Shown here one piece after another: positions 1 to 7,578 of a stretch of DNA of 33,869 nt. Both the position numbers and the translations under genes were made by a program. The notes under the pieces are model-generated. The model was not told where the DNA came from. It saw only the letters and a program-made list of their open reading frames with translations, and searched no databases. This DNA is from Feifania hominis (GTDB taxonomy: Bacteria > Bacillota > Clostridia > Oscillospirales > Feifaniaceae). The DNA lies in assembly GCF_014384765.1 (NCBI RefSeq), contig NZ_JACRSP010000006.1, positions 1 through 33,869 of the forward strand. The letters are read 5' to 3'. Position 1 is the first letter of the stretch; every line of letters starts with the position of its first letter.

Positions 1-278
1 TCGTATGCGTCGATTACATTGCTATTGTTTGTTGTCTCTCCCCCGCCGAACAAGGCGTAGTTTCCTACGCTTGTTGCTGCGAGGTGCTGCCGTGCCACAC
101 TCAGCGCCGTAGCCGTGCCGTAATACACAAGCTCTCCGCCGCTCCAACACGGTCTTGCCACGCCGCCTACTCCAACATAGGCTTTTTTGATCTTTCGGGC
201 TGTGGAATTTACACCGACGTATATCTTCCTGACTTTGCGGGCTATCCCATCCACCCCGATATAAGCTTTTTTTGCCAT
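1..278 (-). CDS. Distal tail/host-range protein, kelch-like, N-terminal part (runs off the left edge)
   Basis: Only the first 92 or so codons are inside the window. The ATG at 278 follows an AGGTGA ribosome site that overlaps the stop of the tail-fibre gene, so the two are probably co-translated. The protein opens with three near-repeats of the form KKAYIGVDGIARKVRKIYVG (ending VARPCW), then a segment with YYGTATALSVAR and NYALFGGG followed by VIDAY. From memory of similar clostridial phage proteins, the latter pattern is the first blade of a kelch-like beta-propeller at the distal end of tail operons. A receptor-binding or fibre-associated role is inferred from this and from its position after the fibre gene. 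Confidence 0.6.
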   Translation of the reverse strand, partial: MAKKAYIGVDGIARKVRKIYVGVNSTARKIKKAYVGVGGVARPCWSGGELVYYGTATALSVARQHLAATSVGNYALFGGGETTNNSNVIDAY

Positions 279-286
279 AGTCTCAC

Positions 287-2371
287 CTACTCATAAACAA
301 AGTACAGCACCCCTGTAGGCAGCGCACTTTCACCTGCTGTCAAATCCTCTGTGCCATATCGGTACTTTGCAACCTGCTCGCTGCCCGCAAGCACACTGCC
401 GTCCTGCTTCACCTCAAAGGCGAGTTTTTTGTCAGTCGACGACGTGCCGTTTGCCACAGCGAAGAGTGTGTCCGCATTTGTCTCGCCGTACTTGCCTACG
501 ATCGTTGAGTAATTTGCCTGTGCCCGTGTGCCATGTCCCCCCGCGTAGGTGTAAGCCCCAAACGCTGTCGTAGCGTTCCCCGCGGCGTGCGCGCCGACTC
601 CGATTGCCTCGGTGCCACTTCCCTCGGCATGCGAGCACTGACCCTGTGCCTTCGTGCCGCTTCCCTCCGCGTGAGAGTACCGTCCGGACGCCAGCGTTTC
701 ATTTCCCTCTGCATGAGCCCCCCACGCATCTGCCGTCGTATCGCGCCCCTCCGCATGGGCATAGTCCCCTGTCGCCGTTGTATTCTGTCCCTCGGCATGG
801 GAGTAAGTGCCCTGCGCCCGCGCCATATAACCCTGTGCATGAGCCTGACTGCCCGATGCAATGCAATACAGGCCGCCCGCAAAAGAGCCGTTTCCTGATG
901 CGTGATTGTAGCGCCCCACCGCGAGCGCAGTCAACGTCCCCGGCTGATAGATGTCGTCAAAGGACTCACCCGAGGTGTTGAATTCCCCTGCTGCGAACGG
1001 CGGTGTCACCGTCACGGTCATCTGATCGGCGTCCACCGAGGCCACCGTCTTGACAACGCTTGTCTTCTGCAGACGGAAGTAGAGTGATGACCCCGCTGTG
1101 ATGCCTGTTACACTGTCCAACCATATGGTGTCGTCTCCGGCGGAAACTGTCCCGCCAAGATTGACATAGTGTTTGCCCGCGGCGGCAAAGTTGCCCACGC
1201 CAATTGTTGCGCCATTGCCTGCGGTGTTATCTTCCCCCACCGAAAGTCCCGTCGTCTCAAGCGGTCCTGTCATGGTGTCGCCCGACTTCGAGACACTTGC
1301 TGCTTTCGCCTGTTCCACTGCCGCCTCAAACAGAGCCACATGCGCGTCTTCAGCCGCGTCGTGCGTGTCCACATAGCCCTGTGCCTCTGCGCGCGTGGCA
1401 AAGTCGCTGCCCACAATGGCCTGTGCCTGCTCCTTGTACCACTTCGCATTGTCCGTGTCCTCGCCGGCGCGGGTGCCGGTGCCGCCGACGGCATAGCTCT
1501 TCGAGAGCACCGCGTCTTCCGACGCCTGCGCCGCACTCGACGAGGCCGCCTGCGCACTGCCCGCGGCCTGAGTTCCGCTCGTCTGCGCAGCCGCTGCGCT
1601 GCCCGCAGCCGCCGTCTGGCTGGCCTGGGCCGCCTGTGCGCTCTGCGCCGCCGCACTCTGTGAGCCCGCCGCGGCCTGCTTGCTCGCAAGCGCCGATGCC
1701 GCCGCTGCGCTCGCCTCGTCCGCCCAGGCCTCGAGCTGCGTCACCACCGACAGCGACAGACGGCTCATCCCGATGGAGTTGTCCCGCAGCGCCGCCGTCA
1801 CGGTCTTCACATTCCCATCGCCTGTGACGCTCCATGCCACCTCGTCACTGTTTTGAAACGTATATACATTCATCAGCTCTGTCACATTGGTCTCGGTCGA
1901 GGAACCGTCCACATTGGTGATCTTCAGATAGACGCCGCCGTCGTGCTCCGTGAGTTCAAAGGTCGCCGGCACTTTCTCAAGCGCCGTGTCAAAGCTCTCG
2001 GTGCTGCCGTCTTTCTTGGTGACGGTGATGACGCCCGTCGTGAGATTGACGTCAACTTCCTCCACAAGATTTGCCGTCGCCTGCGAGATAAGCGCGTCGC
2101 TCTCAGTTTTGGTATAACGGCCGTCAATGAGCCCCTTGACGCTCGCGAGTGCCGCCTGCACGGTGTTGCCTGCCACACCTGTGATCGTCTCGCTGCCGAT
2201 CTGTCCCGCTGCCGTCGACGCCTCAAGCTCGTCGATCAGCCCGTTGAGCTCCTGCGCATTCTCATTGAGAAGCCGGTCCCAGTCGGCCTTGAGCGTTGCC
2301 GACTGGTCCTGTAAAATATCCGGCTTTGCCCGCCAGATGCTGCGGTTTTCATCCGCTCTTTGAAATGCCAT
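287..2371 (-). CDS. Trimeric tail fibre with YadA/Hia-type head repeats
   Basis: A 694-residue fibre protein starting at ATG 2371 behind a GAGGGA site. Residues about 1-60 look like a virion-attachment segment. A beta-rich region with VDVNLTTGVITVT follows, then a very Ala/Ser/Gln-rich stretch at about 215-290 that should form a trimeric coiled coil. Residues about 480-630 carry at least ten repeats of the SHAEGxxTxAxG type, the signature of trimeric autotransporter head domains that fold as a left-handed beta-roll. The C-terminus (GTEDLTAGESALPTG, then YFVYE) resembles the end domain of many Gram-positive phage fibres. It probably binds the host surface. It is co-directional with the gp10-like gene upstream and the kelch-like gene downstream. 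The function class is confident; the receptor is unknown. Confidence 0.85.
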   Translation of the reverse strand: MAFQRADENRSIWRAKPDILQDQSATLKADWDRLLNENAQELNGLIDELEASTAAGQIGSETITGVAGNTVQAALASVKGLIDGRYTKTESDALISQATANLVEEVDVNLTTGVITVTKKDGSTESFDTALEKVPATFELTEHDGGVYLKITNVDGSSTETNVTELMNVYTFQNSDEVAWSVTGDGNVKTVTAALRDNSIGMSRLSLSVVTQLEAWADEASAAAASALASKQAAAGSQSAAAQSAQAAQASQTAAAGSAAAAQTSGTQAAGSAQAASSSAAQASEDAVLSKSYAVGGTGTRAGEDTDNAKWYKEQAQAIVGSDFATRAEAQGYVDTHDAAEDAHVALFEAAVEQAKAASVSKSGDTMTGPLETTGLSVGEDNTAGNGATIGVGNFAAAGKHYVNLGGTVSAGDDTIWLDSVTGITAGSSLYFRLQKTSVVKTVASVDADQMTVTVTPPFAAGEFNTSGESFDDIYQPGTLTALAVGRYNHASGNGSFAGGLYCIASGSQAHAQGYMARAQGTYSHAEGQNTTATGDYAHAEGRDTTADAWGAHAEGNETLASGRYSHAEGSGTKAQGQCSHAEGSGTEAIGVGAHAAGNATTAFGAYTYAGGHGTRAQANYSTIVGKYGETNADTLFAVANGTSSTDKKLAFEVKQDGSVLAGSEQVAKYRYGTEDLTAGESALPTGVLYFVYE

Positions 2372-2388
2372 ATTGTTCCCTCACTCTC

Positions 2389-3210
2389 TTAAAAATTCCT
2401 GTTGAGCTGCTGTGCAATGGCGTCGGCCTGTTCGCGTGTGAGATTGGCCGCCTGCAGCTGCTCGTCGGTCGGCCTCGCGCCGCCCGCAATCAGATTCATC
2501 ACCAGACTGAGCGCTGAATCGACGCGGTTGTCCCGATACTGTTCCCGGCTGAAATCGAGGTTCTGCTGGTTCCAGTAGTTCTGGTTTTGCATCTGATTTT
2601 CCAGATTCATTTGACTGAGCGCCTTATCGGCGAAGTCAATGGCAAGCTGAAGCTCCTGCGCATCCGCCGCCTGATCGATCTGACGATTGGCCTCCATCTG
2701 ATTCGCGCCGATCTCATTGAGCGTGTTGCGGTAGGCGGCCGTCGGCGCGAGCAGCGTGCTCTCCGCAAGGCCACCGGTCTGCCCTTTGAGCGCATTGATC
2801 TTGTTGAGATTCCCCAGCTCCTTGACTTTCTGCAGATAGGCCTGCTGCTGAAGATTTTTCACCTGCGCCTCAACCGACGCTTTCTGGCTGTTCTTCTGAT
2901 TCGTCAGAAGATTTTGTGCCTTATTCTGCTGATTTGTAAGAAAGTTTGATGTAGAGCCGGACAGCTCATTGGTTGTCGTCTTTGGGGTAATTGCACCCAC
3001 GTAATTTCCATAGCGATCTGCAAGAAAGCCATTTTGAGCGTTTGCCCGCTCCAGATTTGCCGTGTTGCTCGCCTTTTCCATACCAGCAGTATCTCCCGCA
3101 TCCTCTGCGGCCGCATATGCTTTTTTCGCGTCGAGGATGATCTGCTGTGATGATGCCGGCAGTTTTTTATCCGCTTCAGAAAGCTGTAAGCGCGGATCGT
3201 TTTCATTCAT
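2389..3210 (-). CDS. Q/N-rich helical virion protein (possible internal or ejection protein)
   Basis: A 273-residue protein starting at ATG 3210 (MNENDPRLQLSEADK), chosen because GGGGAGGA lies about nine bases upstream and the longer reading frame only runs through the repeat array. It is almost all helix-forming: residues about 75-120 are Gln/Asn/Lys-rich, and about 155-230 are rich in Gln, Asn and Ala with heptad-like spacing. The C-terminus has GGARPTDEQLQAANLTREQA, a short helical domain. There is no signal peptide or membrane span. Its place between the gp10-like protein and the tail fibre matches where podoviruses encode needle, plug or ejection proteins, but I recognise no family. Confidence 0.55.
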   Translation of the reverse strand: MNENDPRLQLSEADKKLPASSQQIILDAKKAYAAAEDAGDTAGMEKASNTANLERANAQNGFLADRYGNYVGAITPKTTTNELSGSTSNFLTNQQNKAQNLLTNQKNSQKASVEAQVKNLQQQAYLQKVKELGNLNKINALKGQTGGLAESTLLAPTAAYRNTLNEIGANQMEANRQIDQAADAQELQLAIDFADKALSQMNLENQMQNQNYWNQQNLDFSREQYRDNRVDSALSLVMNLIAGGARPTDEQLQAANLTREQADAIAQQLNRNF

Positions 3211-3225
3211 AATTCTATTCCTCCC

Positions 3226-3635
3226 CAAATGGGGTACCCCCATTTGGGGACCCCTTTCATTTGAATGTGCGGTTACCGCGAATGAATCGCGGCAACCTGA
3301 GGCGCTATCGCGCCAGCTTGCGCTTCGCGCTCGCTCAAATGGGGTACCCCCCATTTGGGGACCCCTTTCATTTGAATGTGCGGTTACCGCGAATGAATCG
3401 CGGCAACCTGAGGCGCTATCGCGCCAGCTTGCGCTTCGCGCTCGCTCAAATGGGGTACCCCATTTGGGGACCCCTCTTATTTGATTGTGCGGTTACCGCG
3501 AATGAATCGCGGCAACCTGAGGCGCTATCGCGCCAGCTTGCGCTTCGCGCTCGCTCAAATGGGGTATCCCCCATTTGGGGACCCCTCTTATTTGATTGTG
3601 CGGTTACCGCGAATGAATCGCGGCAACCTGAGGCG
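3226..3635 (-). repeat. Tandem array of four ~110-bp modular hairpin repeats (type B1)
   Basis: Four units begin at 3226, 3336, 3447 and 3556, a period of 109-111 bp. Read on the transcribed strand, each unit has a GGCGCGATAGCGCC hairpin, then GGTTGCCGCGATTCATTCGC pairing with the adjacent GCGGTAACC, then GCACA and GAAAGGGGTCCCC, then a hairpin of CCAAATGGGG and CCCCATTTG. The last hairpin of the first unit abuts the ribosome site of the 273-residue gene. Units differ by a few bases only. The same layout with different stem sequences occurs at 10427-10804. This fills most of the gene-free stretch 3211-3910. Confidence 0.85.
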
Positions 3636-3905
3636 CTTCGTCGCAGTGCGCTCCATTCCCTCAACCTTCGTCGTCGCAAAGTCCGCTGCCTCCGTTTCCG
3701 CCTTGCGGCGAAAACCTCGTTCGCTTTGTTGCTCCTCCTCTTCCCCAACGAAACCGTATGTTTCGTTGGGGGCCCCATTGCCGCCCCGCAAGAGGCCGCC
3801 GGTCTCGTTCATTTCGCGACTGCTCCTCCTCCCCAACGAAACGTGCGGTTTCGTTGAGGGCCCCAATTGCCGCCCCGCCAGTGGCCGCCAGCTTGCGCTG
3901 CGCGC
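3636..3905 (-). repeat. Two copies of a modular GC-rich hairpin repeat (type A)
   Basis: Hairpin 1 pairs CCCCAACGAAAC at 3743-3754 with GTTTCGTTGGGG at 3760-3771. Hairpin 2 pairs the same left arm at 3831-3842 with 3848-3859, with one mismatch. Both are followed by GGCCCCA and CCGCCCCGC. The segment CGTCGCAGTGCGCTCCATTC near 3639 recurs at about 10612 and, with changes, at about 19787 and 20167. Related hairpins with different stems lie at 10682, 19876, 20006 and 20233. These lie just downstream of the gp10-like gene; a role in mRNA processing, stability or termination is possible but unproven. Confidence 0.75.
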
Positions 3906-3910
3906 TCGCC

Positions 3911-5851
3911 TTATCCCTTATGCTTGCCCCGCTCTTTCACCTCAAAGGCAAAAGAGTAAAGGCCGAACGGCTCGCCCACGGCGTTTCGCGCCACCGTGTC
4001 TCCTCGGATGCGAAACGCAAACTTGTCAAGCCGCCGCCGTGAGTACTTCTGCGTCGTCTTCTTCGGCGTGCGGTCCGTCGACAGATTCAGATTGTTCAAA
4101 TCCAGATCGTTCAAATCCAGAAACCCGAACGACACATTGTCCCGCAATACCTCATACCACAGCCCATCCACCTGTACGTCGATCACCACATATGCCCGCA
4201 GATATGCCTTCGCCCGCAGCGCCAGATACTTGATCGCCTTGTTGTTGTAAAAGCGGTTGCCCACATACTCCGGCAGCTCCCACAGCCACTCATAGGCCTC
4301 GCCGTTGTCGTTGTACGACGCCGACGCCGCCTCATCCGTGTAAAACTTCATCACCCGGCCGTCCTCTGTGCCGAAGTAGAGCTCGCCTGCATCCACCATC
4401 CAGCACCGCGCCGGCACATGGTCCCAGTAAAAGGCGTTGTACTGATAGGCGTTGCCCAATACATTGCCCTCGCCCGTCGGGTTCAGCCGGTCAAGCACAT
4501 ATACTGACCCACTCTCACCGGGAACCGCGAGAAGATAGAAGTACTTGTACACACACCCGACCGCCTCTGAGAGGCGCGGCTCGGCGATGAGCTGCCGGTT
4601 GATGCGGTCGCCGCGCAGCGTCTCAATCTCATAGCCCGCAATGTCACGGGTGGTGATGGCCTGTACGCCGAGCTGAGTGACAAAGAGAGGCTCGCCGAAC
4701 TGGGCCGAGCCGTACCGGCACACACATCCCGAGCCCCCCACTACCTTGTCGATGCGAACCTGGGGAATGAGCGCGCCATTGTGGTCCTCGGCATAGACCG
4801 AGCAGAGATAATTCTGACCGCTGGCCGGGTCCTTGTGGGCGATGAGCTGGGTGTTGAGCGTCGAAAAGCTCATGACCGCCGAGTTGTCCTGTCCGAGTTC
4901 AGCGTACTGGTACTCCCCCCAGAAAGTCGGGTCGGCAATGTCGCTCCAGAAAATCAGATTGGGCGCCTGCGGGTTGCCGCCGAGGAAGATCTGGTTTTCA
5001 CTGCCGTTGATGCCAAAGGGCTTCATTGCCCGGCAGCCGAGTACCAGAGCGCGCTTTTCGCTGCGGTCTTTGGATGCCGTGATAAAGACGTTGTCTTCGT
5101 TTGCCACCGGCGGCGAGGGCGGCGCCGTGTTGAATGTCACAACTCCCGCCACCCGGTCCACCGTAAAGTCGGTGTTCTCCACAAGCTCCTGCTCGATCAG
5201 TTCGCCGTCCTGCAGCTTCTCGACCACCGCCTTGACCGGCGTCTCATCCAGATCGCCGAGCAGAAGCTGATACTCCCTGCTCGAGCCGTCACCGGTAAAG
5301 TGCTGTTCCCACTTGTTGGTCAGAAAGTTGATCTGTTCATACAGCGTGGCGCTTCCCGCAGGCGTACCGCCCAGCCCCAGTATGGGGGTGCGCCCCTCAA
5401 CTCTCTTGGCCGTTTCCCCGTCGTAGATAAAAAAGTCCGCCCCGTCGAGAATGTAGAGGCTCTCGCCCGCCTGGTAAAACCAGCTGTGCCCGGCGGCCAG
5501 ACCGCTGTAAATGAGTTCTGTCTGCGTCTCGCCGTCGCTCTCTGTAACCCGGTAGAGCCCTGTGCCGCAGTGGACAATCATCTCGCTGCGGTAGCGTGTC
5601 AGACCCCAGACTGTGTAATTTTGCTCCGGGGAGCTTACGGAGGGTTCCGCAGTATCTTCCCGTAAATCCAGTATCTCGTAATACCCCATTCTGCGCCTGA
5701 TTTTTCCGTATTCGTCGCGGATCATATTCAGGCTGTTCGGGCTGTACTGGGGCGCGAGGTTGGCCGATGCCTTTGAGAAGTCCACCGACAGAAAGGTGTC
5801 GTAGAGCACCGAGGTGCGAGACGCCGTGTTCTCCTGCGAGTATTTAATCAT
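3911..5851 (-). CDS. P22 gp10-like packaged-DNA stabilisation / tail hub protein
   Basis: A 646-residue protein starting at ATG 5851 (MIKYSQENTASRTS), whose first eight bases overlap the end of the adaptor gene, indicating translational coupling. It is rich in beta structure with many short Tyr/Gly strands and motifs such as SPNSLNMIRDEYGKIRRRMG near the N-terminus, NLIFWSDIADPTFWGEYQYA in the middle and RCWMVDAGELYFGTEDGRVM later. These are typical of the beta-propeller hub proteins in the P22 gp10 / phage stabilisation family that follow the gp4-like adaptor and close the portal. The gene order adaptor then hub supports the call. A longer reading frame to 5989 is excluded because it runs through the adaptor gene and has no ribosome site. 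Confidence 0.75.
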   Translation of the reverse strand: MIKYSQENTASRTSVLYDTFLSVDFSKASANLAPQYSPNSLNMIRDEYGKIRRRMGYYEILDLREDTAEPSVSSPEQNYTVWGLTRYRSEMIVHCGTGLYRVTESDGETQTELIYSGLAAGHSWFYQAGESLYILDGADFFIYDGETAKRVEGRTPILGLGGTPAGSATLYEQINFLTNKWEQHFTGDGSSREYQLLLGDLDETPVKAVVEKLQDGELIEQELVENTDFTVDRVAGVVTFNTAPPSPPVANEDNVFITASKDRSEKRALVLGCRAMKPFGINGSENQIFLGGNPQAPNLIFWSDIADPTFWGEYQYAELGQDNSAVMSFSTLNTQLIAHKDPASGQNYLCSVYAEDHNGALIPQVRIDKVVGGSGCVCRYGSAQFGEPLFVTQLGVQAITTRDIAGYEIETLRGDRINRQLIAEPRLSEAVGCVYKYFYLLAVPGESGSVYVLDRLNPTGEGNVLGNAYQYNAFYWDHVPARCWMVDAGELYFGTEDGRVMKFYTDEAASASYNDNGEAYEWLWELPEYVGNRFYNNKAIKYLALRAKAYLRAYVVIDVQVDGLWYEVLRDNVSFGFLDLNDLDLNNLNLSTDRTPKKTTQKYSRRRLDKFAFRIRGDTVARNAVGEPFGLYSFAFEVKERGKHKG

Positions 5852-6542
5852 AGTCCCACGTCCCATCCCGCCGCACCGACGCCACACTGTGCGCCGACCG
5901 GGCAAGAAGCTCGGCGCGCCGCTGCTCAAACTCGTTGAGAATGGTCGCCGAATAGTCCTCGTCACCGATCTGGCGCAGCTTGCCCTCAATGTAGAGCGGC
6001 AGCACGGTGTAGACCTCCGGGTCCACCAGCAGCTGCGTGCTGTCGTCCATGTCGTCGGGGATCTCCTGCGGGTAGAGGTTTACATTGAGGTACCAGGTTC
6101 CCGCCCGCTGCTCCGGCACAGCAAAGAGCCGCTCGTTTTCAAGCCGCCACTCGCCCGCTGTGCCGATCCCGCCGGGCGGCACGAATCTCACCTCGCGCAG
6201 CCCGAAGAAATCCGGCTCAATCTCGCGCAGGTCGTAGTAATTCCAGTCTCCCCGCTTCTGCGGCTCTCCCGCTCCGGGCGCCGCCTCTCCATCCTGGTCA
6301 GCCTCGCCGAGGACCCCATCCGCCGGCTCCTCCGGGACGGGCTGTGTGATCGTCACCGTGCCGGTCACATACTTGCCGGCGGTCGCGAGCAGATTGAGCG
6401 CATCGCGCAGCAGCATCGGCATGGCCTTGAGATAACTCGCCACACTCGAGGTGAGGTTGATCTTGCCGCCGTCCACTGCGCGGTCCTCGCCCAAACGCAG
6501 CAAAACATTGATACAGAGATCTTTGTAAGTTGGGTATGTCAT
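5844..6542 (-). CDS. Head-tail adaptor (gp4/gp6-like head-completion protein)
   Basis: A 232-residue protein starting at ATG 6542 behind GAAAGGAGA. The N-terminus (TYKDLCINVLLRLGED) and the C-terminal helix pattern (LPLYIEGKLRQIGDEDYSAT, then LNEFEQRRAELLAR) match adaptor proteins that dock on the portal and link it to the tail hub. A central insertion at about residues 70-100, rich in Pro, Glu, Gly and Asp, is probably a loop. The gene ends inside the start of the gp10-like gene (stop 5844, next start 5851). The adaptor call rests on the helical ends and gene order rather than on a fully recognised family. Confidence 0.65.
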   Translation of the reverse strand: MTYPTYKDLCINVLLRLGEDRAVDGGKINLTSSVASYLKAMPMLLRDALNLLATAGKYVTGTVTITQPVPEEPADGVLGEADQDGEAAPGAGEPQKRGDWNYYDLREIEPDFFGLREVRFVPPGGIGTAGEWRLENERLFAVPEQRAGTWYLNVNLYPQEIPDDMDDSTQLLVDPEVYTVLPLYIEGKLRQIGDEDYSATILNEFEQRRAELLARSAHSVASVRRDGTWDYD

Positions 6543-6566
6543 ACCTGTCTCCTTTCTAAAATCAAT

Positions 6567-6605
6567 GGCGCAGGGGCGGCCGTGTGAAACGGCCGCCCCT
6601 GCGCC
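6567..6605 (-). terminator. Long GC-rich hairpin before the adaptor gene
   Basis: A perfect 17-bp stem (GGCGCAGGGGCGGCCGT and its complement) with a 5-base loop lies in the 161-bp gap between the 286-residue gene and the adaptor. On the transcribed strand it is followed only by ATTGATTTT, so it is at best a weak terminator. It may instead protect or process the mRNA upstream of the adaptor. The rest of the gap (6606-6703) shows nothing I can name. Confidence 0.45.
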
Positions 6606-6703
6606 TATTACAAAGCCTCGCCGGTCACCCGGCAGGGCCTTTGTTGCTGTTATATCGTGTTCGTCTGTTGCCGTGAAAAATCAGAATTCCTTTGGCCTCT
6701 CAG

Positions 6704-7564
6704 TCACGGCTCTTCCTCCTGCATTGCCAAAAACAATTCATTTGCCATATTTGTAATATCAGATTCAATCTCTGTTGCCCCACTATCTTCAATACCAAAC
6801 CAAATCCCTATACCCGGCTCCTGACAAAGTGAAAGAGTAACCCCCAGATATCGAAACTTTCCCCAAAATCCAAACCATCCCTCTGCCTGGCATTCAATCG
6901 ATGTAGCATATGGCACTTTTTCAAGAAGCTTTAAAAAACGAATAAGATCTTCGTCTTTTTCAAATCCGTTGAAAAAGATGGTTAAATAAATTCTCCAATG
7001 GCCAGGACTTGTAGTGCGTGAATAGTATCGATGGAAATAACGCAGCAGCCGCTTTTCAGGAGGTTTCACCATCTGCGGCATATTAAGCTCCAGCAGCCGG
7101 TCAATAACACTCTGTCCCGGCCAGGCACCCAAAAGTGCGGCATCCTCACTATCCGCTCCTAACCCGCGTTTTCTCTCCAGTAGAGTATGAAGCCAGTCAC
7201 CATCCCACGGGTACGGCGTGTCTTCCAAATACGCCGCCCAGTAGCGATCTTTCAGCGCCCGACAGAGCTTTTGAATCAGCCGCTCGCGCTGCTCGATCGC
7301 CTGCTTCATCGCGAACTTGAGCGCAAACATCCCATCGCGCTCCTCCCAGAGCTTGCAGAGCTGCCACAAGTACCATGCCCGCCCCTGATAGAGACTCAAA
7401 CTGTTCTCCTCTGGCTCGTCTGTAAAGCCAAAGTGCTCCGCCAGGCCGTACACATCAAGCCCCGGCACAATCTCCTCACGCGCAGCGAGCACACCGTCCG
7501 CAAGTCTGTCGCTGTGGCGGCAGAACTCAAACAACAGTGGAAATTCCTTTGGACGTGATCCCAT
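6704..7564 (-). CDS. 286-residue protein downstream of the toxin-carrier-like gene, possible immunity protein
   Basis: Starts at ATG 7564 with a strong AGGAGGTG site that overlaps the end of the preceding 756-residue gene. It is soluble, acidic and Trp/Leu-rich, with no signal peptide or membrane span. Visible segments include WYLWQLCKLWEERDGMFALK at about 67-86 and a C-terminal beta-rich region (GWFGFWGKFRYLGVTLSL). I do not recognise the family. In the other islands of this window the gene directly after a toxin carrier is an immunity gene, so immunity is the best guess. The 756-residue neighbour, however, ends where toxin domains begin in its relatives, so this could be the partner of a lost toxin. 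The 3' half of the gene is AT-richer than the structural genes around it. Confidence 0.5.
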   Translation of the reverse strand: MGSRPKEFPLLFEFCRHSDRLADGVLAAREEIVPGLDVYGLAEHFGFTDEPEENSLSLYQGRAWYLWQLCKLWEERDGMFALKFAMKQAIEQRERLIQKLCRALKDRYWAAYLEDTPYPWDGDWLHTLLERKRGLGADSEDAALLGAWPGQSVIDRLLELNMPQMVKPPEKRLLRYFHRYYSRTTSPGHWRIYLTIFFNGFEKDEDLIRFLKLLEKVPYATSIECQAEGWFGFWGKFRYLGVTLSLCQEPGIGIWFGIEDSGATEIESDITNMANELFLAMQEEEP

Positions 7565-7578
7565 TTCGCACCTCCTGA

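Noticed and set aside
496..1835. Several Arg-rich minus- and plus-strand frames within the tail fibre
   Set aside because: They arise from the Ala/Gly-rich repetitive coding sequence of the fibre read in other frames.
3226..3635. Regular ~110-bp repeats that might suggest a CRISPR array
   Set aside because: Units are near-identical along their whole length with no variable spacers, and they consist of several hairpins; no cas genes are present.
4781..5665. Plus-strand open frame of 294 codons
   Set aside because: It is antisense to the gp10-like gene with no start signals or domain.
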